DNA from: Dasypus novemcinctus
Lineage: Eukaryota > Chordata > Mammalia > Cingulata > Dasypodidae
Direction of reading: 5' to 3'
NCBI RefSeq assembly: GCF_030445035.2
Contig: NC_080677.1
Span: forward strand, 6,758,001-6,822,000
DNA: 64,000 nucleotides
Part shown: piece after piece, positions 12,165 through 22,499 of the stretch
How the letters are laid out: the number at the start of each line of letters is the position of its first letter
How positions within the stretch are numbered: the first letter of the stretch is position 1
Made by a program: the position numbers and the translations under genes
The notes under the pieces: generated by a model
The model's database searches: none
What the model saw: the letters and a program-made list of their open reading frames with translations, nothing else
Told to the model about the DNA's origin: nothing

Positions 12165-13822
12165 TAAAATTTTTCTTTCGATATAATATGTTGAGATACA
12201 CAGAAAAATACTGCACAAAGTACATAGCTTCATATACTCTTTCCTCACATGCAGTTTTCTCTATTAACATTTTGCCTTAGTGTGGTATCCTTGTTACAAA
12301 TGATGAGAAAATACAACTATAATTTAATTAACTATACTCCATATTTTACATTAGGGTTTACTATGTGGTACAGTTTTAGGGTTTTATTAAAATTTTAATT
12401 CTGGTAACATATATATATAGATATATTCTAAAATTTCCCATTTTAATCACTTTTAAATACATGATTCAGTGATGTTAATTACATTCAGGATGTTGTGCTG
12501 CCATCACTACCATCCGTTACCAAAACATTTTCATCACCCAAACAGAACTCTGTACCAACTGGGCACTAACTCCCCATTTCCCACCCCCATGTCAGCCCCT
12601 GGTAGACAGTATTCTATTTACTAACACTATGAGTTTGCATATTCCAATAATTTCATATACATGAGATCACACAATATTTATACTTTTGTGTCTGACTTAT
12701 TTCACAGTTTAACAATGCTGTCCAATGTATCAGAGCTGCAATCAATTTTATGGCTAAATAATATTTTATTGTACGTATATACATATTTTGTCTATCCATT
12801 CATCTACCGAAGAACAGTGAGATTGCTTCCATCTTTTGGCAATTGTGAGAATAATGCTGCTATGAACATTCGTGTACAAATATCTACTTGATTCTCTGCT
12901 TTATTTTAGGTATTGTCATAGTTTGCCCAAGGGCTACCAATGCAAATGACCAGAAATGTGTTGGCTTTTATAAAGGTGATTTATTTGGGGAAAAAGCTTA
13001 CTGTTCTGAGGCTGTGAAATGTCCCAATCAAGGCACCATCAGAGATGCTTTCTCACCAAATGTCAGCCGCCATGTGGTGACGCAAGATGGTGGGTCTGCT
13101 AGCTTCTCTCTACTTTCTCCTGGAGCTCAGCTGTAGGCAATCAGGCATCTCTCCCTGGGCCTCATCTCCTTGAGCCTCTTGGAGCTACTCTGTCTTTCTG
13201 CAAGCGGAAGTGAACCTGGAGTCCTCGCTCTCACATGGTCTGGTCAAAACGGCAGACTTCCACTTTCCTCTCTCTCTCTGTCTACATTTACATCAGACCC
13301 AACAAGAAGGTAGAAACTCAACCTGAGTCATACCTCACTGATACTAGTCCAATCAAAAGCATTCTAATCAAGTGGTCTAAAGTGAATCTAGTGCAAAGGG
13401 TATCATACCCACAGGAATAGATTTATTCAAGAATATGATGTTTTTTTCTTTTTTTAGGGGGCACTAATAAAAGAACTTCATACTATCACAGGTATTTTCT
13501 TAGAAGTGGAATTGCCAGGTCAAATGGTAATTCTATACTTAAATTTCTGAGGTGCCACCAAACTGTTTTCTTCAGAGGCTGAATATTTTACATCTCCACC
13601 AACAATGAACTAGTGTTCCTATTTCTCTATATCCTCCTCAACACTTGTTATTTTCATTTTTTTAAAAATAGTACTCATTCTAGTGGATGTTAATGGTATC
13701 TTATTAATTTGTATGTATTTCTCTAATGGCTAATAATGTTGGGCATATCTTTTCATGTGCTTACTGGCCATTTGAATATCTTCTTTGGTGAAATGTCTAT
13801 TCAAATCTTTTGCATACTACCT
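12165..13822 (-). mobile_element. Old LINE-1 3' portion, antisense, split by an LTR
   Basis: Antisense 3' UTR and ORF2 C-terminus of an older LINE-1. Characteristic text includes 'aatattttattgtacgtatatacatattttgt' near 12758 and 'aataatgctgctatgaacat' near 12851. The element is interrupted at 12914-13490 by a solo LTR, and the same reading resumes after it ('agaagtggaattgccaggtcaaatgg' near 13503). It ends at the equivalent of 'gaatagacatttc' and meets a sense-strand piece at 13823. The open frames here are remnants. Confidence 0.8.
12914..13490 (-). mobile_element. Solo LTR, ERVL/MaLR-like, antisense
   Basis: Starts TGTCATAGTTTG and ends CATACTATCACA (TG...CA) and is flanked by a perfect 5-bp target duplication GGTAT (12909-12913 and 13491-13495). 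It sits inside an old LINE-1, which reads through on both sides, so both insertion boundaries are exact. On its sense strand a polyadenylation-like AATAAA lies near its 3' end (antisense at about 12976). Same family as the LTRs at 414, 14716 and 48345. No retroviral internal genes. Confidence 0.9.
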
Positions 13823-14325
13823 TTAGAGAGTTCAGAAACAAACCCTCACGTCTATGACTGAATGACTTTTTAACATAGTTCCAAGTCCATTCAATGGGGA
13901 AATAATATTCTCTCCAACAAATGGTGCTCGGAAAGCTGGATTTTCATATGCAAAATAGTGAAGATGGACCCCCACCTCACACCATCTGCAAATGAATCAA
14001 AGACCTAAATACAAGAAATAAATCTATAAAACTCCCTAATGGAAAAAAAGAAACTATTTAGGGTCCTTGTGTTAGACAATGTTTACTTAGACTTTAAACC
14101 AAGAGCACAAGCAACTACAACAGAAAATTAGATAAATGAGATTTCATCAAAACAAAAGCTTTTCTGCAGGTAAGACTATCTTAAAAGTAAAATGACAACA
14201 TTTATAATGGGAGAAATATTTGGAAACCATATATCTGATAAGAGGTTGATATGTAGAAAATATAAAGAAATCTAACAAACTCAGTGACACTAAAAGACAA
14301 GCAACACAATTAAAATACTTTTTAA
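13823..14325 (+). mobile_element. Inverted ORF2 segment of the same old LINE-1
   Basis: From 13823 the sense strand of LINE-1 ORF2 is read ('agagagttcagaaacaaaccctcacgtctatg', then 'caacaaatggtgctcggaaagctgg', then 'gataagaggttgatatg'). It covers the ORF2 part just upstream of where the antisense segment stops (13822), so the two are contiguous in the source element but opposed here. This fits a 5' inversion from twin priming. The reading frame is broken. Confidence 0.75.
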
Positions 14326-14715
14326 AAATATTCCTATGTGTTAAAGCAGAGTGACTGAAAATTTAGAATTCTAGCAATTATCCACTGAAAATATATGTAA
14401 AGTATACTACAAATCATCCGTAATTAGAATTACCTCATCTATTTCTGCCTGATTAAAATTAACTTAGGAATTGAATTACCATTAGCTTTAAGGAGTAGGT
14501 AAAATCCATCCAGTCTGGGATCCTGGAGACATCAGAGACAAGGCCAGGAAGGCAGCAGGGTTATGAATTTCATGCTCCCTTCATTAAAATCTACTTTTAC
14601 TGAAGATTTGGAGCTATAATATTTCATAGGAATGGTCAAAGTTTATATGTAATTTTGATTTCCAGAACACAATCTCTTCTAGAGATTGATATTTCAATTT
14701 TCAGGTATGATGGAG
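14326..14715. other. Unassigned sequence
   Basis: No gene or confident repeat seen between the LINE-1 and the next LTR. Confidence 0.4.
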
Positions 14716-15384
14716 TGTGGCAGTTTGATATTATTAATGAATAACAAAAAGAAATACTGATTATATTTCTAAACTGGTCTGCTCCTCTGGGCTAGTGATA
14801 GTTTTAGATTGTATCTAAGTAAGAGGTTTCACTTTTACTTGATTTTAAATTATGATTAGGGCTTTGATTGGGCCTCATCAGTAGGATGTTGAGTCCCTGC
14901 CCCTTGGTGGGAGGGGACTTACAGAGAAAACCACAAGGCAGAGGAGACAGGTGGAGTTTTGATACTGGAGCCCCAGGAAGTAAACACACAGAGAAGTAGA
15001 TACATGAGGAAGGAGAGAAGGCTCCATTAGACATGGCAGAGGCCCAGGGAAGAAAGTCAAGCCATTGGCCTGACAGTCTATGACTGGCCTTGTGGAGAGA
15101 ACAGAGCAGCTAAGCCCAGAGAGAAAGGAGCCCTGGGAGAAAGACAAGACCTGTGCCAGCCTACAGCTGATACTGGAAGAAGCCTTAAGAGGAAGAGGAA
15201 GCCTGAACCCTTGCACACCTCGGCAGCCATCTTGCTCTAACACATAGCAGCAGACTTTGATGAGGGAAGTAACGTATGCCTTATGGCCTGATAATTGTAA
15301 GCTTCCAGTCCAAATAAATATCCTTTATAAATGCCAACTGATTTCTGGTATTTTGCATCAGCACCCCTTTGGATGACTAATATA
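14716..15384 (+). mobile_element. Solo LTR, ERVL/MaLR-like, sense
   Basis: Begins TGTGGCAGTTTGATATTATT and ends GGATGACTAATATA (the expected terminal CA is mutated to TA). Flanks are TGGAG (14711-14715) and TGGGG (15385-15389), a 5-bp duplication with one change. An AATAAA polyadenylation signal lies near 15315. Its 3' part is the reverse complement of the start of the LTR at 12914, so the two are the same family in opposite orientation. The open frames on the minus strand within it are fortuitous. Confidence 0.8.
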
Positions 15385-15791
15385 TGGGGTAACAATAAAA
15401 AATTGCAACACCCGAAGTACAAAACCTTCAGCCCATATCATATGAGCCTTGAATATTGAAGAGTCCATGATCCATTATAGAGAACGTTTTCTTTGAAAGA
15501 AAGATGCATTCCTTTTAGTAATATCCCTCTAATATATCAGTATAACTCATGCATAATAAAACCTTGACAACTATATCTTTTTCTTTTTTTCACTAAAGAC
15601 TCAGTCTTAATCAAATAAGAACCACTTCTTGATAAATAGGCTTATGTGTTAAGATAAAAACTACCCCCTATCTAGTTAGGGATTAAATGTAGTTTTAATT
15701 TAATTGATTAGATTTTTTTTAAGTCAACATTATGTGTAGGGAAAGAAGTCAGACACAAAAGATCACAAACTCTTTGAATCCATTTATGTAA
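15385..15791. other. Unassigned AT-rich sequence
   Basis: Nothing recognisable between two LTRs. Confidence 0.4.
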
Positions 15792-16257
15792 AGTATTTGT
15801 GTCCTATTGCTGTCGTAACAAATTACCACAAAATTTGTGGTTCAAAAACCCACAATTCCATCATACATTTCTGGAGCTCAGAAACCTGAACTGAGTCTTA
15901 TGGGGATAAAACAATTTTTGGCAGGGTTGTGTTCCTTCTTGAGTTTTACACAAATATCTATTCTTTGACTTCTCCAGCTTCCAGAGACTGCCCACATTCT
16001 TTGATTCATGCCCACATCCTTGCAAACTCTGATTCCACCACAATCTCTTACTTTCTCACCAACACTTCTGTTCCTTCTTCTATGCACACTTGTGATTACA
16101 TTAAGCCCACCTGGATAATCCAGGATAACCTTCCAGTCTCAAGATCTTTAACTTAATCACACCCACAAAGATTCCTTTGCCATGTAGCCTGACATACTTA
16201 CAGGCTTTGGGATTTAAGATATGATATCTTTGGGGGAGATAGTATTCCTTCTACCTT
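15792..16257 (-). mobile_element. MLT1-like MaLR LTR, antisense
   Basis: The reading 'cctattgctgtcgtaacaaattaccacaaaa' near 15803 and 'ttacattaagcccacctggataatccaggataacc' near 16096 is the reverse complement of the MLT1 family of old placental LTRs. Its end, near 16257, aligns with the MLT1 start. The subfamily cannot be settled by eye. Confidence 0.75.
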
Positions 16258-16261
16258 GTAT

Positions 16262-16474
16262 GTCTGGGATGGACAAAATTGCAGGGACATGGAATAGATC
16301 AGTGAATGTCAGAAGATGGAAGGATTGGCTACAAATAAGCATGAGGCATTTTTCTGAGATGATGAAACTTCTACATCTTCATTGTGGTAGTGGTGACCAA
16401 AGCTCTTATTCTAACTGTATTTTAAACATGGTATATTTTACAGTAGGTCAATTATATCAATAAAAATAAATGCC
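16262..16474 (+). mobile_element. Old LINE-1 3' end
   Basis: Blocks typical of the sense 3' end of older LINE-1s are seen: 'tctacatcttcattgtggtagtggtgacc' near 16371 and a terminal 'gtatattttacagtaggtcaattatatcaataaa' near 16431. Short and diverged. Confidence 0.55.
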
Positions 16475-16491
16475 AATTAATTTTTCATGTT

Positions 16492-16867
16492 GGGAAACAG
16501 ACTTTGGCCCAGTGGTTAGGGTGCCCGTCTACCACATAGGAGGCCCGCGGTTCAAGCCCCGGGCCTCCTTGACCCGTGTGGAGCTGGCCCATGCGCAGTG
16601 CTGATGCACGCAAGGAGTGCCGTGCCACACAGGGGTGTCCCCCGTGAAGGGGAGCCCCACGCGCAAGGAGTGCACCCATAAGGAGAGCCGCCCAGCGCGA
16701 AGGAGGAAGCAGCCTGCTGAGGAATGGCGCCGCCCACACTTCCCGTGCCGCTGACGACAACAGAAGCGGACAAAGAAACAAGACGCAGCAAACAGACACA
16801 GAGAACAGACAACCGGGGGAGGGGAGGGGAATTAAATAAATAAAAATAAATCTTAAAAAAAAAAAAA
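16492..16867 (+). mobile_element. DAS-type tRNA-derived SINE
   Basis: The head is tRNA-like: A box TGGCCCAGTGG near 16506 and B box GGTTCAAGCCC near 16549, the internal promoter of RNA polymerase III. It is followed by a GC-rich body with the duplicated 'gcgcaaggagtgc'-type motifs and an A-rich tail ending at 16867. A perfect 9-bp target duplication TTTCATGTT flanks it (16483-16491 and 16868-16876). This is the organisation of the armadillo DAS SINEs (DAS-III-like, with the long unique body), mobilised by LINE-1. It is the GC-richest block of its neighbourhood and still carries many CpGs, so it is relatively young. The 104- and 86-residue open frames on its minus strand are not genes. Confidence 0.88.
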
Positions 16868-16876
16868 TTTCATGTT

Positions 16877-18040
16877 TATTTATTCTCAGAATTCACTCCA
16901 AAAAGGATTTGAGACTACTAGCATGGTTAATAATAAACTGATTAGTAGGGAAATTAAGGAAAAGGGTAAATAAGAGTATGAAAAAAAATAAAGCGTCAGC
17001 TCCCACTCTGTTAAAATAAACGCATCAGTCACATATGTCTTACATGCCTGAATTAGGTTCCCTAAGCTCATCTCTTTTTCCTCACTGGAATTTTATCCCT
17101 GCAATCTATTATCATGTTATATGATACTGACAATTTAGTCACATGTAACAAATACTTACTGGCTAGATTTTTACTTTACCTGAACTTCCGCATTCAATCA
17201 ATCACTCATACATGAATTCCTTCCTTCCTTCCTTTATTCATGCACTAGACTTTATAAAATTTCCCACAGCAATATACTATGGGCTTAGAATATACCCATT
17301 AGCTTAGTTGTATCATATTTAAAACTCATGGAATGGCCATTTCCTTAGACTGCGTTTTTTGTCCTCCTTCTTCAACATGTGGCCTTAGATAATAACCCTG
17401 TTTGAGCTACCAAACCCAGATGAGGACTCGTTTTCTCTTCTGCAATTTTTCTATCAAGTCATTCCATCACAGCTTTATTTAAACATCCAGAAATTCTGTT
17501 CCCAGGAAGGCTCCTCCAACCCTACCTTACCATATGACCCAAAGAAAGCAAAAGGGACCCATCAGAAGGAGAAAGAAAACCTGATCCCATTTTCCTCCAT
17601 ATGACACAGGTAACATAACCCTCCCTTGATACACTTGAAAAAGCAACACGAAGGTTTGTGCCTCCTGAAAGAATGTGGGACAAAGTAGAGAAAGAGAGTG
17701 AGTGGTCAGTGATAGATAATCATTGAAAGAAAATATTTTATAAGTGAAACTAGAAAAAGTGAGTTATATTCACTCATGATGGGAACAGCAGCTATTATTT
17801 TTAATCTGAGTAATGTTTGCTTTGAATGAGGTATATACTTATCAAATAATAGCTTGACTCATGTCAACACTTTTTTCTTTCCAATGTTTTCCTCTGCTGA
17901 TCTGTGCATCTGTGTCCTCTTGAGTTCCCATTCTGCTCTTTTCAATGTCTTCTGCACTCATGTACCTAAATTTAAAACATACAATAACAATACTGTAAAT
18001 CACTATCATCAAAATGGCAACTATCATCAGAGCCTCTATC
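16877..18040. other. Unassigned sequence
   Basis: No gene or confident repeat. A short TTCC run lies near 17220. The small open frames overlap on both strands near 17.85-18.05 kb and have no family signature. Confidence 0.4.
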
Positions 18041-18250
18041 ATGTGATATGCATTAAAAGACAGATGTAAGTATGTAAATAATTAACTTACAATTTCTTGT
18101 GAGGTAGGTATTGATAGTTCCAGTTCACAATAACTGAAAATGAACTTGGATATGATTTTAAAAGTTGGTCAAAATCACACAGCAGAACTCAGGTCTAAGA
18201 TTCAAATGCAGGGTTAACTGGCTCCCAAGACCCCATCGCATCAGCCCATG
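18041..18250 (-). repeat. MIR SINE fragment, antisense
   Basis: The order 'attaacttacaatttcttgtgaggtaggta', 'ggtcaaaatcacacagcagaactcaggtctaagattcaaatgcagg' matches a reverse-complemented MIR, including the tRNA-derived end. Confidence 0.65.
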
Positions 18251-19200
18251 CTCCACTGAAAGCATCATTTTGCACATTTTATAGTACTTAGTAGTATAGA
18301 TAAAAGTAAATGAATGTAGCTAGGAGAAAAATGTGCAATCAGCCCCCTAAGGAGTGCAAATGGGCCATTAGGTCAGAGCCATGGGATGGGAACTTCTGGG
18401 AGGAGGTATGAGTGATCAGGCAGGGCCATCTTGAGGTGGCATTGCTCCAGGAAGTCAGACTGTGCTCAGTCATGTAACATTCTGGGATTGTTTGAAAGTG
18501 TCGGGATAAAAGGACCAGGATGGGTAGCAGGAAAGAAAAGCGATGGGTGAGAACAGACAGAAATCGAGATTCCTCTTTGTAAGAGAAATGAGTGGGCAGG
18601 GATTGGGACTGAACACCCAGAAGAAGGAACAGGCTTGGAAGAGAATCTCCATTCTCACAGTTGGGTATGCAGATCCCATTGGAGGGGATGTGGCTGTGGC
18701 CTACAGGATGGTAGGAAATTTCACCCATTGGTTGCCAGCAAGACTTACTGGGGGCCATCCACTAAAATATGCTGAATAAGTGTTCTGTGGGGTTCTGATG
18801 AAACTCACTGGGAAGCCACCACATGGGTAAAGGTGATTCCACTGAGCTGCATTTGACTGTCAGCCACGTATCACAGGAGAAATTTGGAAAAAGCTCATTA
18901 AATCCAGGAAAAGAACCCTCTTCCTTCTGCAGTGTCCCTTTGACACCTTCCAATGACAAAACCTAGCATTGTGCCTTTTGGCAAAGGAGAAATGTTTGCA
19001 GGGCCTAATCCCAAGTATCCAGTATAGATACAGAGCTGAGAGAGAAATAAAGATGACTGGCACCCATATCCAGACTCCCTAAATATTTTTGCTTCAATAA
19101 AGCAGTCATGTGTATACCATTTAATATTAAAGTCTCCATCATTGTTTCTTCCACTTTGGATTTTTTAAAGCACTGACTTAGTTGTTTATTTATCTATCAT
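18251..19200. other. Unassigned sequence with chance open frames
   Basis: A 139-codon minus-strand frame (18339-18758) exists, but overlapping frames on the other strand and the absence of any recognisable domain argue against a gene. No confident repeat. Confidence 0.4.
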
Positions 19201-19204
19201 TCCA

Positions 19205-19315
19205 TTATATTACCAAGATTTTGCAAGCAAGATATTTCTGTTATTTTAAGACTTTTGCTAATATGTGAATTTTAATCACAGCACATAGTGAACACTCAAT
19301 AAATGTTTAAGTGAG
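19205..19315 (+). repeat. L2 3'-end fragment
   Basis: Terminal text 'cacagcacatagtgaacactcaataaatgtttaagtgag' (near 19278) matches the L2 (or MIR-like) 3' end seen across mammals. Confidence 0.5.
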
Positions 19316-19599
19316 AAGTATAATAGAAGGATAAATGTATTTAATATCTGCTGTTAGTGACTTTTTAAATGTTTTTATCCTCTCCATATAAACTGAAAGA
19401 ATTATTATATACTAAAATAAATGTAAATTGCCTAAAAGTGAATATGTTTTGGAGAATTCTTTTTATTAAAAAGAAAGAGGTTCAATTTCACCCATTTCCA
19501 GGAGAAAAATTTTAAAAACTACATCTATCATGTTTATCATTTCCTCAAATTTTAAAGAAGAAGAAACTAAGAGACACTTGTCAGCACAGTAGCCTAAAT

Positions 19600-20040
19600 G
19601 AAGTCAGAGAAGAGTTGGGTCAAGCCTTACATTGGAGCTAAAAATGTGGGGTGCATTAAGCCTTTCTACCAACCCTTCGTCCCTTGGCTGGGGCGCTTCA
19701 AGGCTTCCCTCGGGTGTGCAGCGTTGGTCTCGGGGCCTTCTCTACCCTTTTACTCCCCTGTGTTTCCATCTGAGAGCGGAGTTGGAGGCTGGAGGTGGTC
19801 GAGGTGGAGTCCCCACTGACCCCAAGCCTCGTCGCTGTTCTGAAGGGTTAGTGCCCCCTCAGTCACCTATTTCCCACGCAAGTCAATTTACCTTCCCATT
19901 GGTCTTTTCAGTGCATTTACTTACTCAAAATCCTCATTTCTCTTTTCCCTATCAACCTATATTTTTCCTGTGGGCAAGGTCTTTGGCTCAGATACCATAC
20001 AACCAGAACTTAATCTGCAAAGTTCATAATAAATAGCAAT
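19600..20040. other. GC-rich island of unknown origin
   Basis: About 19640-19860 is clearly richer in GC and CpG than the AT-rich surroundings ('ccctcgggtgtgcagcg', 'gaggtggtcgaggtgg', 'gcctcgtcgctg'). Two overlapping plus-strand frames cover it (73 and 134 codons), one beginning at 19632; their translations are proline-, serine- and glycine-rich and I recognise no family. The stretch ends near 'cataataaatagc' at 20025. It could be an old retroposed transcript fragment, an unknown repeat or a regulatory island. Confidence 0.35.
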
Positions 20041-20128
20041 TATTTATGAAAACGTTTACACACAATAGCGAAATTGGACGAGCATAACTTTTGCAATGAT
20101 TCTTCATACCGTTCTTGGTGAATATTAT

Positions 20129-20230
20129 ATTTGGCTGGCCTAGTAGGGTGCTAAGCGTGGCAGGAGGAGATCATGGTTTAAAACCAACTATTCCACTTCT
20201 GGGGCTCCTTGGGCAAGGCCCTGAGTTCCA
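20129..20230 (+). repeat. tRNA-like SINE or tRNA pseudogene head
   Basis: Matches to both parts of an RNA polymerase III internal promoter occur at usual spacing: an A box-like TGGCCTAGTAGG (20136-20147) and a B box-like GGTTTAAAACC (20175-20185). The sequence in between does not fold into a clean tRNA by eye. It may be the head of an old tRNA-derived SINE. Confidence 0.35.
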
Positions 20231-20559
20231 TTGAGGCTCGAAACCCTTAACTGTAAATGAGACAAATCATAATTTATCTGCCATCTTCAGCAAGTTTCAA
20301 TGAATATTAATATATCTGAGGCTGAAGTTTTACTGATGCTGTATTATGCAAATCAGGAATTTAATTTTTTTGGGTACAAGTAGGATTCTGCTACCTCTAG
20401 AGCACCCATTTTACTAAAAGCAGGAAACTCAATTTAGTCTAATCTGCTGCACTCCATCTGAATCTGTCTTTATTCCAATTCAAGTATCATCATCTCAATC
20501 ACTGTCCAATTCAAAATTTACTTCTCACTGATTTCATCCCCTCCTCAAGGGAGTCTCCG

Positions 20560-20990
20560 CCTGTAGGGGCTGCTTTTACATGATGGGGTTTCTGGCTCCT
20601 GTGGGGAGGGCTTCAGAGCAACAGGACCAGGGCAAGGCGCACATCTGGCCCTCGCCTCCTCAGCTGCTGGCCCCTGCTGTTGTTGCCATCACAGCTGGGG
20701 CCTGGCATAGGGGTGGGCTGCAGGGACTGCTATCAGCCACTGTGGGACCAGCCAGCATCCCCTGCCTCCACTTGGGTGGGTCTGAGGCCGTGGTCTTGCC
20801 CAGGGGTCTCCACCAGGTCTTGGCTTCACCCCAGTAGGACTGTGAGAAGGGCAGCAGCTTCCACGGTCAGGCTGGCCAGGCAGGGCTGCCGCTCCAGCTT
20901 CGCACCTCTGGAAGAGAGTCAGCAGTCCTTTCCTTATTTTCAGAAACATCGCTCAAACTTACCCTTCTGCAGGGGCCACTAGGAATTAGG
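20560..20990. other. Second GC-rich island of unknown origin
   Basis: A 430-bp block rich in GC and in CTG/CAG-type words, with overlapping frames of 85, 100 and 86 codons on both strands. None shows a recognisable domain. Both edges fall back to AT-rich DNA. It may be a worn processed pseudogene, an old repeat or a regulatory element. Confidence 0.35.
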
Positions 20991-21500
20991 GAAAGACACA
21001 TTTAAACACGCTTGCTTCCTCCAATGCTAATAAGAAACAACAAAACAAAACAAAGCAAAAACAACTAACAAAAAACCTTCCTTGTTGTCCCACCCTCCTT
21101 TATTTTCAAACTCTGTTATGCAGTTTGTGCTTTCTGTCTAGTTCACCGGTAAAATGGAATGAAACCATGTTTTCCCTAGTTTTCATGTTTTCCCAATCAC
21201 ATTCTGATTGGAAAGGTGAGGTTTGATCCTCTCAGATTAAGTGGGTCCCATGAGTGTGTTTTAGTTTCCTGGGCTGCTCAAGCAAAATTTATGAATGGGT
21301 TGGCTAAAACAATGCAAATTTCTTCACTCTGGATTTGAGGAAGGGACAAAGTCCAAATCAAAGTCCTATCAAGGCGATACTTTCTTCATGGCCCTGACTT
21401 TCTGGGGCTGGCTGCAGGTGATTCTTGGCTCCTCTGGTACATGGTAACCTTCTCTTCCAGGTTCCTTTGAGTCTAGCGTCTGCCTGCTTCCTCTGTGGCG

Positions 21501-21533
21501 CTCTCTCACTCTCTCTCTCTCTCTCTCTCTCTC
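21501..21533. repeat. CT dinucleotide repeat
   Basis: A run of CT units with one interruption, inside the LTR, read directly. Confidence 0.95.
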
Positions 21534-21689
21534 CTGTGTGAATTCACTCCATTTATACAGGACTGCAGTAATAGGATTAAGACCCATTCAGAACAAGCTT
21601 GGCCACATAAGCCTTAACTGAAATAGCATCATCAAAGTGTCCTGCTTACAATGGGTCCACACCTACAGGAATGGTTTAGATTTAACTAT

Positions 21690-22450
21690 TTTGTTTGTTT
21701 GTTTTCATTTTTTTATCTTTTAACATCTTTCTTTTTAAAAATACATAGATCACACAAAATGTTACATTAAAAATTATAATGGGTTCCCATATACCCCATT
21801 ACCCACCCCTCACACTCCTCCCACATCAACAACCTCTTTCATCAGTGTGGCACATTCATTGCATTTGGTGAATACATTTTGGAGCACTGCTGCACAGCAT
21901 GGATTATAGTTTACATTGCAGTTTACACTCTCTCACAGTCCATTCAGTGAGTTACGGCAGGATATGTAATGCCCTGCATCTGTCCCTGCATTATCATTGA
22001 AGACAACTCCAATTCCCAAAAATGCCCCCATATCATACCTCTCTTCCCTCTCCCTGCCTTCAGGGACTCCCGTGTCCACTGTCTCCACATCAATAATACA
22101 ATTTCTTCCATTGCTAGAGTCACAAGAGTTGTATAGTAGAATACCAGTAATTTCACTCTAATCCTTATTTTATTCCTCCATCTTGTGGACCCTGGGATGG
22201 CGATGTCCACTCCAACTCTAAATCGAGAGGAGGCTTAGATCCCATATGGCTGATGGAAGGGATTCTCCTGCTTGCAGTCGTAGACTCTCTCAGTTCCCTT
22301 GTGTGGTCGTTGTCCATCCTCCCCTCCCTGTTAGCTGACTGGGTAAGTCCAAGGAACTGGAGAGTAGGTGCTACAACTCTGCTGAGGCTCAGCGCCCAGC
22401 TGGCACATGGACAGTCTAGAGATTCAAGTTTCCTGAGCATACACCAACCC
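21690..22450 (-). mobile_element. LINE-1 3' UTR fragment, 5'-truncated, antisense
   Basis: Collinear with the 3' UTR of copies A and C from the T-rich end ('aaaatacatagatcacacaaaatg' near 21739) to 'gagattcaagtttcctgagcatacacc' near 22420, about 740 nt. It is inserted in the LTR 21257-22494, so it is the younger of the two. Frames of 103-116 codons on either strand are chance. Confidence 0.88.
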
Positions 22451-22499
22451 CAAGAATATGTTTTTCTGAGGTACACACAGCTTCAAACACCACAGATGG

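Larger units (their letters stand above)
21257..22494 (-). mobile_element. MaLR-like LTR, antisense, split by a LINE-1 tail
   Basis: Starts TGTTTTAGTTTCCTGGGCTGC and resembles the LTR at 24622 ('acacctacaggaatgg' near 21660 against 'acacccacaggaatgg' near 25005). The LTR text stops near 21690, where LINE-1 3' UTR begins, and resumes near 22455 ('tatgtttttctgaggtac ... caaacaccaca'). Both LTR ends are therefore present, with about 760 bp of LINE-1 inside. No clean 5-bp target duplication was found. Confidence 0.75.

Noticed and set aside
14878..15243. 121-codon minus-strand frame
   Set aside because: Lies wholly within the sense LTR 14716-15384; chance frame in a GC-richer U3-like part.
16485..16812. 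Two minus-strand frames rich in Ala, Leu and Gly
   Set aside because: They read the reverse complement of the GC-rich DAS SINE body.
18339..18758. 139-codon minus-strand frame
   Set aside because: Overlapped by frames on the other strand, no recognisable domain, no splice or promoter context.
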